64,000 bases of DNA, taken from the NCBI GenBank assembly GCA_900320045.1, contig ONQT01000003.1, positions 1 to 64,000 on the forward strand, in the 5' to 3' direction. The stretch is from an uncultured Prevotellaceae bacterium. Its GTDB lineage: Bacteria; Bacteroidota; Bacteroidia; Bacteroidales; Bacteroidaceae. This document shows positions 35,832 to 44,209 of the stretch, piece by piece. The position numbers and the translations under genes are program-made. Positions within the stretch are counted from its first letter, which is position 1, and every line of letters starts with the position of its first letter. Under the pieces are notes generated by a model that had not been told where the DNA came from, did no database searches, and worked only from the letters and a program-made list of their open reading frames with translations.

Positions 35832-37121
35832 ATGAAACGAAATATTCTTATTCCAATGTTCTGCTTGCTGGGTACATTGTCCTTGCAGGCACAGATAGCG
35901 CCAGCACACACTGATGTGGCTTACAACTCTGGAAACAACACCGTTACGGCTCTACACTACGGACGTGGTAATACGCTGGAAAGCATTACCGTTACTGGCA
36001 AGACACAAACCACCATCCAGCTCAGTCCTAACGGCCAGCCCAAGAGCATCAGTAACGAGTATGCCACCATAGAATACACCTTTGCAGGTACCAGCAATGT
36101 TACTGCCCACCAGACTGTCAACGGAAAGACCAAGACGGAGAAGGTACCAATGAATAGCGAGAGCGTGCTGTATTTCCGCAAGCAATGGGCTAATCTGAAA
36201 AATAAGGCAGTTGAGTATGCCGGTAAGGCAGACAAATTCTTGGAAGGCGGCGGCATCGAACTGGTGGGTGGCATTGTCAAAGCTATCAATGGCGGACTGG
36301 CAGGCAGCATTGGAGTCTGCTTCGACCAGGCCCTTGAGGCAGGCAAGAAAACCGACAACCCCATTATCTCAATCAACACGCTGGAAAACCTACAAAAAGC
36401 CAGCAACATTCATCTGAGCCTAAAGGATGCTGCTGGGGATGCTGCCACGGAATGGTTCTTCAAAAACTACAGAGAACTGCGCGACGGCTGGTCAGACATG
36501 GTATATAATGATATGATGACGAAAGACCGCCATCAGCGTGAAAACAACAGGAAGGAACAGTCATGGCGCATGGAACTGGCGACACTGCTGCTCGAGGCTG
36601 GTCACACGCCTGAAGAAGTTGGCGATATCCTCCGCAAAGGAGGCGGTAAACCGGATAACGAAAGCAAACCTGATGATAGAACCAAGCCTGGCAACGACAC
36701 CAAACCTGGTGATGAAACCAAACCAGGCAACGACACCAAGCCGGGTGATAATGCGGACAAGAAAAAGGATGACGAGAAGAGAAGAGACTATGGCAATCTA
36801 GTTAATCCGCAGACCCCTCAGGACATCATAGACTATGTTAATCTCAGAAAAGGCAGGGAAGGCGGGAAACTGCCCTTGAGGGTTAACGTGTTCTACGAGC
36901 CGTATCTCCTATCGTCAGGACTGTGTTATGATCTGGTGTTGAACAAAGACAAGAAAACGTACTCGGTGAAACTGGTCAACGAAGCGTTGAAAATCGACTA
37001 CGACAAAGAATTGGACGAGCCTACCTGCAGAATCGTCCTCTGGTACGCAAGGCCATTTGACAAGGGTACCGACGAAATTGTTATCAAGATGAAAAAAGGC
37101 CAAGTACCCAGCAAACTTTAA
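35832..37121 (+). CDS. Periplasmic protein with KPGNDTKPGD linker, unknown function
   Basis: 429 residues. A Sec signal (LQAQ) is followed by an N-terminal domain, then a helical region with a glycine-rich start (EGGGIELVGGIVKAI, from about residue 135) and many charged helices. Residues about 272-308 are a hydrophilic Pro/Lys/Asp repeat (units of KPGNDT and KPGDET) that looks like a flexible linker. A small C-terminal domain follows (PQDIIDYVNLRKGRE, RVNVFYEP, KGQVPSKL). No catalytic residues are recognisable. The linker suggests that two domains must move apart, for example one bound to peptidoglycan. Confidence 0.65.
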   Translation: MKRNILIPMFCLLGTLSLQAQIAPAHTDVAYNSGNNTVTALHYGRGNTLESITVTGKTQTTIQLSPNGQPKSISNEYATIEYTFAGTSNVTAHQTVNGKTKTEKVPMNSESVLYFRKQWANLKNKAVEYAGKADKFLEGGGIELVGGIVKAINGGLAGSIGVCFDQALEAGKKTDNPIISINTLENLQKASNIHLSLKDAAGDAATEWFFKNYRELRDGWSDMVYNDMMTKDRHQRENNRKEQSWRMELATLLLEAGHTPEEVGDILRKGGGKPDNESKPDDRTKPGNDTKPGDETKPGNDTKPGDNADKKKDDEKRRDYGNLVNPQTPQDIIDYVNLRKGREGGKLPLRVNVFYEPYLLSSGLCYDLVLNKDKKTYSVKLVNEALKIDYDKELDEPTCRIVLWYARPFDKGTDEIVIKMKKGQVPSKL

Positions 37122-37166
37122 ACGGAACATCCACAACTTAAATAAACTTTTAATTACAAACCAACT

Positions 37167-37877
37167 ATGAAACAGACAAGAAATCTTCTCCTCATGGGTG
37201 CTATAGCACTCGTGGCTAGCGTGATGGCCGCTTGCGGCGGCGATGGTAACAGGGCACAAGCTGAGGCAGCAGCGCTGCCTACGGATGGTATTCTGGGGGA
37301 ACTGCCTAAGGTCGTTGCTGAGTATGAGGCTGCCGAGGCTGCTGCAGCAGCCAAGTATGACGAGTTGAAGAAGAGCGACCCAGACAAAGCTAAAGAGTTT
37401 TGGACAGATTACATTAAGCAGGGCAACACTACAAAATTCAAGAAGGAAACACTACCCTCTGTAGAGAAGACTCTCGAAGGAAAAGAGATTCCAACCGAAC
37501 TGGCTGAAGGCCTGCCACTGAAACTTGAGAAGAACTTCACACTAAACGACAAGCGTGAAGCCACCACCAGCGCTCTACTGACAGCCGATGCCAACCAGCA
37601 GACGCCTGTCATGAATTATAATGCTGTTGCTTACGATGCCGACGGCAATGCCATTGCAACGGGCGGAGGCTGCAGCAATTGGCAGAGCCTCTATCCCATC
37701 AAGGAAGGCAAGCAGGTGAGCTTCCGTTTCTTCATCGGCGTTAAGGACTACGATGCCGCCAAATGGGCTCAGCTAAAGAAGATGGTCATCATGGATAATA
37801 AAAGCGATGCTTTCAAGCAGGCCGAAGAGCAGATCAAGGCAAACAAAGATGCCTTCAAGAACAAGGATAAAGAATAA
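37167..37877 (+). CDS. Small lipoprotein of the envelope cluster
   Basis: 236 residues. The signal peptide ends in a lipobox (VMAAC, lipidated Cys23). The mature part begins with an Ala/Glu-rich helix (ELPKVVAEYEAAEAAAAAKY) likely to form a coiled coil. A strand-rich region (NFTLNDKREATTSALLTA, ATGGGCSNWQSLYPI, FRFFIGVKDY) and a Lys-rich end follow. The last gene of the four-gene cluster; two successive terminators follow. The family is unknown. Confidence 0.7.
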   Translation: MKQTRNLLLMGAIALVASVMAACGGDGNRAQAEAAALPTDGILGELPKVVAEYEAAEAAAAAKYDELKKSDPDKAKEFWTDYIKQGNTTKFKKETLPSVEKTLEGKEIPTELAEGLPLKLEKNFTLNDKREATTSALLTADANQQTPVMNYNAVAYDADGNAIATGGGCSNWQSLYPIKEGKQVSFRFFIGVKDYDAAKWAQLKKMVIMDNKSDAFKQAEEQIKANKDAFKNKDKE

Positions 37878-37893
37878 AAATAAGTATATGTAC

Positions 37894-37933
37894 AAAAGGA
37901 GTGCCCATGAACTTGATTGGGGGCCTCCTTTTT
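37894..37933 (+). terminator. Terminator 1 of the envelope cluster
   Basis: AAAAGGAG (37894-37901) pairs with CTCCTTTT (37925-37932), with inner GCCC/GGGC pairs. It lies 16 nt after the lipoprotein stop codon and ends in TTTT. Confidence 0.8.
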
Positions 37934-37970
37934 ACTATAAAACGACTTTTTTATCGCTTGAAACAAAAAT

Positions 37971-38003
37971 AATCCGTCAAAAGTTTGGCGGATTGTTTTT
38001 TTT
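37971..38003 (+). terminator. Terminator 2 of the envelope cluster
   Basis: AATCCGTCA (37971-37979) pairs with TGGCGGATT (37986-37994, one G-T pair) and is followed by a run of T. Its 3' arm also holds the TTTG element (37984-37987) of the tRNA-Phe promoter. Confidence 0.8.
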
Positions 38004-38015
38004 GTTGTACCTTTG
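37984..38015 (+). promoter_or_regulatory. tRNA-Phe promoter
   Basis: TTTG at 37984-37987, 20 nt spacer, TACCTTTG at 38008-38015. The 5' element lies within the stem of the upstream terminator. Confidence 0.75.
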
Positions 38016-38056
38016 CACCCGCAAACGAAAGGAATGCAGTGATCTAACAGAACAAT

Positions 38057-38129
38057 GGTGCCTTAGCTCAGTTGGTAGAGCATCGGACTGAAAATCCGTG
38101 TGTCCCCGGTTCGATTCCTGGAGGTACCA
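38057..38129 (+). tRNA. tRNA-Phe (anticodon GAA)
   Basis: GGTGCCT pairs with AGGTACC at the acceptor arm (one G-T pair). The D arm is GCTC/GAGC. The anticodon stem CGGAC/TCCG (with a loop CTGAAAA) gives anticodon GAA. The T arm has TTCGATT. The discriminator is A and CCA is not encoded. Confidence 0.95.
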
Positions 38130-38146
38130 CTCCTCCTTTCATTATG

Positions 38147-38186
38147 AAACCCCTGTCTTAGAGATTTTCTAGCAGGGGTTTTTCTT
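38147..38186 (+). terminator. tRNA-Phe terminator
   Basis: AAACCCCTG (38147-38155) pairs with CAGGGGTTT (38173-38181), followed by TTTCTTTT. The 3' arm and T-run encode the last residues and stop codon of the convergent MFS gene (38169 onward). Confidence 0.85.
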
Positions 38187-39356
38187 TTGGTTGAAGTCGT
38201 GGCGGGTGGCGGCAAAGAACAGCACGACACCCACGACATGCATCAACACGACCCACCAGAAGGCTGCGCTATAGCCGATGTACTCTACGATGAAGCCACC
38301 GAAGAGGATGCCTATGCCCTGCCCCAGATCCCAACAGGTGAGGATGGTTGAGTTGGCTGTGCCGCGCTCGTTGGTGCGGGCAATGCCAATCATCATGTTC
38401 TGGAAGGCGGGCCACATGTGGCCGTTGCCCAGTCCGATAAGGATAGCGGAGCCATAGTAGCCTACGGGACCTGGCCAGGCAACGAACAGCGTATAGCCCA
38501 CGGTGGACAGCAACATGCCCTCGCTGGCGTTGTGTGTCAACAGCCCCTTGCGCAGTCCGCGACCTCCGGTGAGCCTAGACAGCATCAGACCGATGGCCAG
38601 CAGCATAAAATAGGCTCCTGTGCCACTGGTGATGCCCATCACCTCCTTGCCGTAGATGGCCAGATAGTTGCTCAGCACGCCATAGCAGAGTCCGAAGAAC
38701 GCCATATTCAGTCCCAGCATCCATCCCCGTAACAGGAAGAACCGGTCCAGCGACAATGCGCGTTTGTTGGTCTGGAGCTCGCGTTGGGGCATCTTAAGCG
38801 TTGCATCTATGAGAAAGCCGAATCCGGCCACGATGAATGCCATCCAGAACAGCAGGTCGAAGTTGTGGGTATATCGGTAAACCATGACGCCCACTGTAGG
38901 TGCAATGGCCGTCGCCAGGTTGTTGCTCAGCCCGTAGTAGCCTATGCCCTCGGTGCGTCGGCTCGACGGCAGCACGTCGATAGCCACCGTACTGTTAGAC
39001 ACCGTCGACGCCCCGAAGGGAGCACCATGCAACGTCCTGACGACGGCAAACAGCACCAGCGAGCCTGCCGCCAGATAGCCGCCAAAACACAGGAAATATA
39101 GGAAGAGACTCACCAGCAGCACCCGTTTGCGGGGGAAGCCATCCACCAGGAAACCGCTGAAGGGTCGCACCAGCAAGGCCGTGATGGTATAGCCCGACAG
39201 CACCAGTCCCACCATGTCCTTCGTCGCACCGAATGTCTCGGTGAGGTATAGCGGCAGCAAAGGTGTCAGCAGATAGAAAGCGAGGAACAGCGAGAAGTTC
39301 GCCGTCATCACCCGCCAGTAGTTGGCGTTCCAAAGTCTCTCACGCTGCTGCATCAT
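38169..39356 (-). CDS. Major facilitator superfamily transporter
   Basis: 395 residues with about 12 hydrophobic segments and no signal peptide. The MFS loop motif between helices 2 and 3 appears as GFLVDGFPRKRVLL, and a later motif is GGFIVEYIGYSAAFWW. This points to an efflux or sugar-type carrier in the inner membrane. Substrate cannot be deduced; similar Bacteroidales proteins are annotated as arabinose or drug efflux. It lies 18 nt downstream of the pectinesterase gene, on the same strand, so the two may form one transcript. The C-terminal codons are shared with the tRNA-Phe terminator. Confidence 0.88.
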   Translation of the reverse strand: MMQQRERLWNANYWRVMTANFSLFLAFYLLTPLLPLYLTETFGATKDMVGLVLSGYTITALLVRPFSGFLVDGFPRKRVLLVSLFLYFLCFGGYLAAGSLVLFAVVRTLHGAPFGASTVSNSTVAIDVLPSSRRTEGIGYYGLSNNLATAIAPTVGVMVYRYTHNFDLLFWMAFIVAGFGFLIDATLKMPQRELQTNKRALSLDRFFLLRGWMLGLNMAFFGLCYGVLSNYLAIYGKEVMGITSGTGAYFMLLAIGLMLSRLTGGRGLRKGLLTHNASEGMLLSTVGYTLFVAWPGPVGYYGSAILIGLGNGHMWPAFQNMMIGIARTNERGTANSTILTCWDLGQGIGILFGGFIVEYIGYSAAFWWVVLMHVVGVVLFFAATRHDFNQKKNPC

Positions 39357-39374
39357 GTCTGCCGTCTTAAATCG

Positions 39375-40874
39375 TTACCAACCAAGGACAAAGTTGGCAT
39401 CTGCGTACCGGCCGATGATTGCAGCATCCTTGACAGGATGCAGCTGGTGCGAATACGGATTACGCATCGACGTGTCAATGGGTTGTCCGCAACGATCGAC
39501 ACTATTGAATTCCCACAGATGGGCTGTCGCCAGCGATGCGTCAGCGTGACTCCATCCCGCAGCAGGAATATTCTCCAGCGTGCAGTTCAGCAGCACAGCC
39601 TCCTGGTACGGGTAGCTCTTATTCTTGTTGCGCTCCGTCTTCGCAATGTATGACGTACCATTACCCACCCCCTTGAAGGTGCAGTTGAGGAACACGTTAC
39701 CATGGTTCTCTTTACCGTTGCGAATCCACATGAAGGCATGGTTGCTGACCAGCGTACAATGGTTGAAGAACGACGGGCCGCGACCTAACACGGTATCGCC
39801 GTCGCCAACAATATAGCAGTTCATCCAATAGGTGCTGCCATTTACCTGCAGAGCATCACCAGAGCCTATGACGCCAACGTTCTCGGCATAATTATGCTCG
39901 CCGTTCAGCAGGAACCCCTCAGCCTGTCCCTTGCAGTCTGTCTGGAACGTGATGTCCTTGAAAATCATGTAACTGCAGTTATCGGCAGCCACGGCTGCGC
40001 GGCGTGAGGGGAAGGTGCCTTTCATCTCATTGGTCTTGATATCGGCAGGATGCGGGTTGAACACCTCGTTGTTAGGATAGTGTACCAGCGTCTCCTCGCG
40101 CCCCTCACCCTCAATGGTGACATAGCGCTTGTTGCGGAAGTACACAAGTTCCTGATAGTCGCCCTTGCGAACCTTCACGATGCGACGTTCCTGCTCACTC
40201 GCCAGATTGTCAGGAATAAAGTCCATCGCCCCTTGCAGCGTGGAGAAGTCGCCCGTGCCATCGGCAGCAACTGTCAGCACACGCTGGTCGGCTTCAGGAG
40301 CCTTGGCCTTGGTCGTGAACGTCCAGGCTTTCTTACCCTTGATACCCGAGAAGTCGGCAAACACCTCCTTGTCAATGGTGACATAGTACTCCTTGCCGTA
40401 TTCCAGCAGATTGTGATGCAGGTAGATGGTAGCCTTATTGCCTTTCGTCATCACGGGATAGAAATGGAATCCGTCAGAGAAGCCACCGATGATGGTCAGC
40501 TGGAAGTTGCGCTGATCCGGCTTATTATATGACGACGGTGTTCCCGGTCGCGTGTTTTTGTTGGTCACATGACCACTCTCGTAGTTGTAGGGCGACTTGA
40601 TGTAGTCTGCCCCCGGGGCATCGGGCGTCTTTACCGTGGGGCCTGCCGGAATACTTATATCGAGCTGGTCTATCATCTTTCCGCTCCGCTTGTCGAACAC
40701 CCTGATGAATCCTTTCTGTCCTACCCGGGCTTCCCCAGAGAACTCGATTGTCAGATGGGTATCTGGGTTGACACCTACGCTGCCGTTAGCAGGAAAAACC
40801 ATGAAGTCACTCTGCGCCACCAGCGGCATCCATGCCAACAGGCAATAGACTAAAGTTCCTATTTTCTTCTTCAT
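39375..40874 (-). CDS. Pectinesterase-like protein (CE8) with N-terminal Ig-like domain
   Basis: 499 residues with a Sec signal (PLVAQ). Residues about 20-190 form an Ig-like strand domain typical of the N-terminus of Bacteroidetes pectinesterases. The CE8 beta-helix follows (VAADGTGDFSTLQGAMDFIP). The two catalytic Asp positions are present as GSGDALQVNG and GDGDTVLGRG, and the QAEGFLL motif replaces the plant-type QAVAL. It should remove methyl esters from homogalacturonan. A TACTTTTG box lies 39 nt upstream. The CE8 call is secure; activity is an inference because the motif wording differs from the canonical one. Confidence 0.88.
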   Translation of the reverse strand: MKKKIGTLVYCLLAWMPLVAQSDFMVFPANGSVGVNPDTHLTIEFSGEARVGQKGFIRVFDKRSGKMIDQLDISIPAGPTVKTPDAPGADYIKSPYNYESGHVTNKNTRPGTPSSYNKPDQRNFQLTIIGGFSDGFHFYPVMTKGNKATIYLHHNLLEYGKEYYVTIDKEVFADFSGIKGKKAWTFTTKAKAPEADQRVLTVAADGTGDFSTLQGAMDFIPDNLASEQERRIVKVRKGDYQELVYFRNKRYVTIEGEGREETLVHYPNNEVFNPHPADIKTNEMKGTFPSRRAAVAADNCSYMIFKDITFQTDCKGQAEGFLLNGEHNYAENVGVIGSGDALQVNGSTYWMNCYIVGDGDTVLGRGPSFFNHCTLVSNHAFMWIRNGKENHGNVFLNCTFKGVGNGTSYIAKTERNKNKSYPYQEAVLLNCTLENIPAAGWSHADASLATAHLWEFNSVDRCGQPIDTSMRNPYSHQLHPVKDAAIIGRYADANFVLGW

Positions 40875-40912
40875 GCTATATCCTTTCCAATAGATGAATG
40901 ATTATTTTTCTG

Positions 40913-40920
40913 CAAAAGTA
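40913..40920 (-). promoter_or_regulatory. -7 box for the pectinesterase gene
   Basis: TACTTTTG on the minus strand, 39 nt before the ATG at 40874. Confidence 0.65.
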
Positions 40921-41235
40921 ATGAAAATATCGTGATTTACCCGCATTTAGTCTATAAAAATTACTTAAAGCATCCTGTGTGTCGGTAATTTACCTTCATT
41001 GACACCCCCTTCTGTCAGTCGCTTTCCCTAAGCTTACCATACGGCCGACTATAGTCAGAAGGTTTGCCGACTTAAGTCAGAAGGTCGGCTGACTATAGTC
41101 GGCCGATAGGTAAAGTCCCGTTTCGTTGCCGCATAGCACGGACTTTCGTTGAGCACACATGGAGTTTGTCCGTGTGTCAAGGGGCAAATAAACAAAAAGG
41201 GATGATGCCGAAACATCATACCTTTAAGTATCATG
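40921..41235. other. Intergenic stretch with nested inverted repeats
   Basis: No ORF is supported. The stretch holds the inverted repeat at 41042-41105, described separately, and AT-rich sequence around it. It separates the pectinesterase promoter from the 3' end of the rnf operon. Confidence 0.6.
41042..41105. repeat. 64-bp nested inverted repeat
   Basis: Perfect 16-bp outer arms, CGGCCGACTATAGTCA (41042-41057) and its reverse complement at 41090-41105. The inner 32 bp include GCCGAC/GTCGGC arms and the palindrome GACTTAAGTC. GACTATAGTC itself is a palindrome occurring twice. The structure can form a cruciform or a long stem. No T-run follows. Confidence 0.85.
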
Positions 41236-41258
41236 GCTTGCGGACAAAGCCGCAAAGC
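41236..41258 (-). terminator. Probable rnf operon terminator
   Basis: GCTTGCGG (41236-41243) pairs with CCGCAAAGC (41250-41258) with one bulge. It lies directly after the rnfA stop codon on the minus strand. No strong T-run, so uncertain. Confidence 0.45.
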
Positions 41259-41261
41259 ATT

Positions 41262-41864
41262 TTAGTTCAGGCCGAAGAGAACCTTCAGACCGCCGTCAAC
41301 GCCCGAGAAGCCCATGAAGGCCAGGCTGAGCAGACCGGCAGAGAGCATAACGATGGCCATGCCCGACATACCCTTGGGAACCTTGACCAGCTCCAGTTGC
41401 TCGCGCATGCCGGCAAAGACGGTCAGTGCCAGACCAAAGCCGATGGCCGTGGAGAAGGCATAGACAACGCTCTGCAGCAGGTCGAAGTCCTTCTGGATAC
41501 ACAGAATGGCTACACCCAGCACGGCGCAGTTGGTGGTAATCAGGGGCAGGAAGATGCCCAGTGCCTGATAGAGTGCGGGCGACACCTTCTTCAGAATAAT
41601 CTCGACCATCTGCACCAGCGATGCAATGACGAGGATGAAGGCGATGGTCTGCAGATACTGCAGCCCGTTGGGGTCGAGCACGAACTTCTGTACCAGCCAG
41701 GTCACGATGGTGGCCAGGGTCAGCACGAAGGCTACGGCTGCCGACATGCCCAGCGAGGTGTCAACCTTCTTGGAAACGCCCAGGAAGGGACAGATGCCGA
41801 GGAACTGCGACAGGATGATATTGTTGACGAATATCGCGCTAATGAAAATCAATATGTATTCCAT
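41262..41864 (-). CDS. rnfA: Rnf electron transport complex subunit RnfA
   Basis: 200 residues with about six membrane helices; opens MEYILIFISAIFVNNIILSQFLG, the standard RnfA/RsxA start, and has LITTNCAVLGV. RnfA and RnfE are paired inverted-topology inner-membrane subunits holding a shared iron-sulfur cluster in the Rnf complex, which couples ferredoxin:NAD+ electron flow to Na+ or H+ pumping. It is the last gene of rseC-rnfBCDGEA. TTACAAT repeats lie in the 37-nt gap before it. Confidence 0.96.
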   Translation of the reverse strand: MEYILIFISAIFVNNIILSQFLGICPFLGVSKKVDTSLGMSAAVAFVLTLATIVTWLVQKFVLDPNGLQYLQTIAFILVIASLVQMVEIILKKVSPALYQALGIFLPLITTNCAVLGVAILCIQKDFDLLQSVVYAFSTAIGFGLALTVFAGMREQLELVKVPKGMSGMAIVMLSAGLLSLAFMGFSGVDGGLKVLFGLN

Positions 41865-41869
41865 AATGT

Positions 41870-41903
41870 AATCTACAATTTGACGATTTACAATTTACAA
41901 TTT
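41870..41903. repeat. TTACAAT heptamer repeat between rnfE and rnfA
   Basis: CTACAATTTGACGATTTACA and further TTACAAT units end at the rnfE stop codon. The same unit as the guaA insert and the rnfC-rnfD gap. Confidence 0.8.
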
Positions 41904-42483
41904 AGCTGCGCAACTTGTTGACAATCGCAATCAGGAATCCCAGCATAATGAATGCACCCGGAGGCAGCACAAAGAGCAGGATGTTGTAGGTCTCGGGCAG
42001 CAGAACGAAACCGAAGATGCTGCCGGAACCGAGCAACTCACGACAAATGCCTAAGAGCGTCAGACCGATGGTAAAACCAAGTCCGATGCCAATGCCGTCG
42101 AAGAGCGAAGCCACGGGGCTGTTCTTAGAGGCAAAGCCCTCAGCACGACCGAGGATGATACAGTTCACCACAATCAGGGGAATGAACAGTCCCAGCGAAG
42201 CGTCGATGTCAGGCAGGAAGGCCTTGATGACCAGCTGCAGCATGGTCACGAAGGCGGCGATGACGACGATGAACACGGGGATGCGCACCTTGTCGGGGGT
42301 GATAGACTTCATACACGAAATCACAAAGTTGGTGCAGATGAGCACGGCCATCGTGGCCAGACCCATCGACATACCGTTCATGGCAGAGGTGGTGGTGGCC
42401 AGCGTGGGACACATACCGAGCATCAGGACGAACGTCGGGTTCTCCTTGACAATGCCATTTTTTATAATATCAATATAACTCAT
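41902..42483 (-). CDS. rnfE: Rnf complex subunit RnfE
   Basis: 193 residues, about six helices, opening IIKNGIVKENPTFVLMLGMCPTLA, with the Rnf-type VNCIILGRAEGFA motif. It pairs with RnfA in the inner membrane. It follows rnfG by 3 nt, so translational coupling is likely. Confidence 0.95.
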   Translation of the reverse strand: MSYIDIIKNGIVKENPTFVLMLGMCPTLATTTSAMNGMSMGLATMAVLICTNFVISCMKSITPDKVRIPVFIVVIAAFVTMLQLVIKAFLPDIDASLGLFIPLIVVNCIILGRAEGFASKNSPVASLFDGIGIGLGFTIGLTLLGICRELLGSGSIFGFVLLPETYNILLFVLPPGAFIMLGFLIAIVNKLRS

Positions 42484-42486
42484 AGC

Positions 42487-43137
42487 TTACTCCTCCACTT
42501 TTTCTTCATTGTCATTAACTTGCTTGGTGGCTCCGCTCTCAGCGTCGGCTGTGGCGGCGGGGGTCACCTTGTAAGCGTTATAGGCGTTGTTGACGGCCTT
42601 CAGGAAGGCACGGCTGGTGATGGTAGAAGCGGTGATGGCATCCACCTGGCCACCGTCCTTGGAAACCACCAGGGGCTCCTTGGGGTCCTTGCCGATGATG
42701 TCACCCTTCTCGCCCTTCTGGAACCACTTGTCGGCCTTGGCACCCAGACCCGGGGTCTCGGCGTGCTCCAACAGCGTGTAACCTAAGATCTTGCCTTCGG
42801 GGTCGAAACCTACCAGCACCTTCAGGTCGCCACCGAAACCGCCCGTGGTAGACTCAACGGCGGCACCGAGGTCCTGGCCCTGAGCGTCTTTCACCTGATA
42901 GATGGTGAAGATGGCTTCCTTGCCGTCGATATCCTGCTTCACCTCAACGGGATCGGCAACGGTGATGTTGTCAGACACCATGACGGTCTTGATACCGTCG
43001 GCCAGTGCCTTTGCTTTCTGTTCGTTGATGGGACCCTCGGTGAGATGATTCACGAAGGCGAGGATGCCACCCATGATGACTGCTACTAAGGTAAGTACCA
43101 GCACCATATTTGTCAGTGATGATTCTAACTTCTTCAT
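42487..43137 (-). CDS. rnfG: Rnf complex subunit RnfG
   Basis: 216 residues. One N-terminal membrane helix (LTNMVLVLTLVAVIMGGILAF) and a periplasmic FMN-binding domain. The flavinylation site is the Thr in the DAITASTITSRA motif, near residue 170. It carries covalently bound FMN and passes electrons within the complex. The C-terminus is Ala/Glu-rich. It starts 6 nt after rnfD ends. Confidence 0.94.
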   Translation of the reverse strand: MKKLESSLTNMVLVLTLVAVIMGGILAFVNHLTEGPINEQKAKALADGIKTVMVSDNITVADPVEVKQDIDGKEAIFTIYQVKDAQGQDLGAAVESTTGGFGGDLKVLVGFDPEGKILGYTLLEHAETPGLGAKADKWFQKGEKGDIIGKDPKEPLVVSKDGGQVDAITASTITSRAFLKAVNNAYNAYKVTPAATADAESGATKQVNDNEEKVEE

Positions 43138-43143
43138 AGCGTC

Positions 43144-44142
43144 TTATTTCTTTTCGGGCACTTCACCGAAGCGCTTGGGTTTAACATAAGTATTGATCAG
43201 CGGTGTGAAGGCATTCATAATCAGAATGGCGAACGACATACCCTCAGGATAGGCACCCCAGTTACGGATGACGATGGTGAGGAAGCCGATGCACACACCA
43301 TAGATGAGCTGACCCTTGGCGGTCATAGGCGACGTGACATAGTCCGTAGCCATGAAGATGGCACCGAGCATCAGACCACCGGAGAGGATAACGCTGAAGG
43401 GATCGGCGTAAGAGGGATCCAGCAGGTGGCAGAGGCCGGCAATGACGAATACCGTACCGATGATGCTGACGGGGATGTGCCACGTGATGATCTTCTTCCA
43501 CAGCATGTAGACCAGACCCAGCAGCAGGGCCAGGGCACAGATTTCACCCAGCGCACCAGCTCCAGCGGGATGGTTACCGATGAAGAGGTCGAAGGATGAG
43601 GGCAGCTGGTCCAGCACAGAGGCATCGCCCGTCTTGATGGCGTCCTTCATGATGGCCAGCGGCGTAGCACCCGTCTCGGCATCGAGATAGCTGCCTAACT
43701 GACCAACCTGAGGCCAGGTGGTCATCTGGGCAGGGAAGGCTACCAACAGGGCAGCACGACCTACCAGCGCAGGGTTGAAGAGGTTATTACCCAGACCACC
43801 GAACGTCATCTTGGCCACACCAATGGCGAACAAAGCACCGATGATGATAATCCAGATGGGGAGGTTGCTGGGGAGGTTGAAGCCGAGCAGCAGACCGGTC
43901 AGGATGGCAGAGCCGTCGCAGATGGTGTTGCGCTCGTTCTTGAGCATAAACTTGTTGATGGCCCACTCGAAGAAGACGCAGGCGGCAACACTCGTAGCAC
44001 AGACAATGGCCGAGCCAATGCCGAAGAAATAGAACGACACGAGCAGCGCAGGCAGCAGGGCGATGATAACCCCGTACATGTTCTTCTCGACGGTGTCAGT
44101 TCCGTGTGCATGAGGTGACAGTGATACAATTAATTTTCCCAT
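43144..44142 (-). CDS. rnfD: Rnf complex subunit RnfD
   Basis: 332 residues with about eight membrane helices. The covalent FMN attachment site appears as ETGATPLAIM, and the core has GGLGNNLFNPALVGRA. The chain is the usual length. With RnfG it forms the flavin path of the complex. The 67-nt gap to rnfC is filled by TTACAAT-type repeats, whereas other gaps in the operon are short. Confidence 0.95.
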   Translation of the reverse strand: MGKLIVSLSPHAHGTDTVEKNMYGVIIALLPALLVSFYFFGIGSAIVCATSVAACVFFEWAINKFMLKNERNTICDGSAILTGLLLGFNLPSNLPIWIIIIGALFAIGVAKMTFGGLGNNLFNPALVGRAALLVAFPAQMTTWPQVGQLGSYLDAETGATPLAIMKDAIKTGDASVLDQLPSSFDLFIGNHPAGAGALGEICALALLLGLVYMLWKKIITWHIPVSIIGTVFVIAGLCHLLDPSYADPFSVILSGGLMLGAIFMATDYVTSPMTAKGQLIYGVCIGFLTIVIRNWGAYPEGMSFAILIMNAFTPLINTYVKPKRFGEVPEKK

Positions 44143-44149
44143 ATTGAGA

Positions 44150-44207
44150 ATTTACAATTTAACAATTTACTATTTACAATTTATTGTTCAATTTACTCAT
44201 TTGGTAA
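44150..44207. repeat. TTACAAT heptamer repeat between rnfC and rnfD
   Basis: About 58 bp of TTACAAT-like units (TTTACAATTTAACAATTTAC and variants) fill most of the 67-nt gap. No promoter box is evident here, so read-through from rnfC is expected. Confidence 0.8.
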
Positions 44208-44209
44208 AT

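Noticed and set aside
39375-40874. Pectin utilisation locus around the pectinesterase
   Set aside because: Only an MFS transporter accompanies it; no SusC/SusD pair, lyase or rhamnosidase is nearby.
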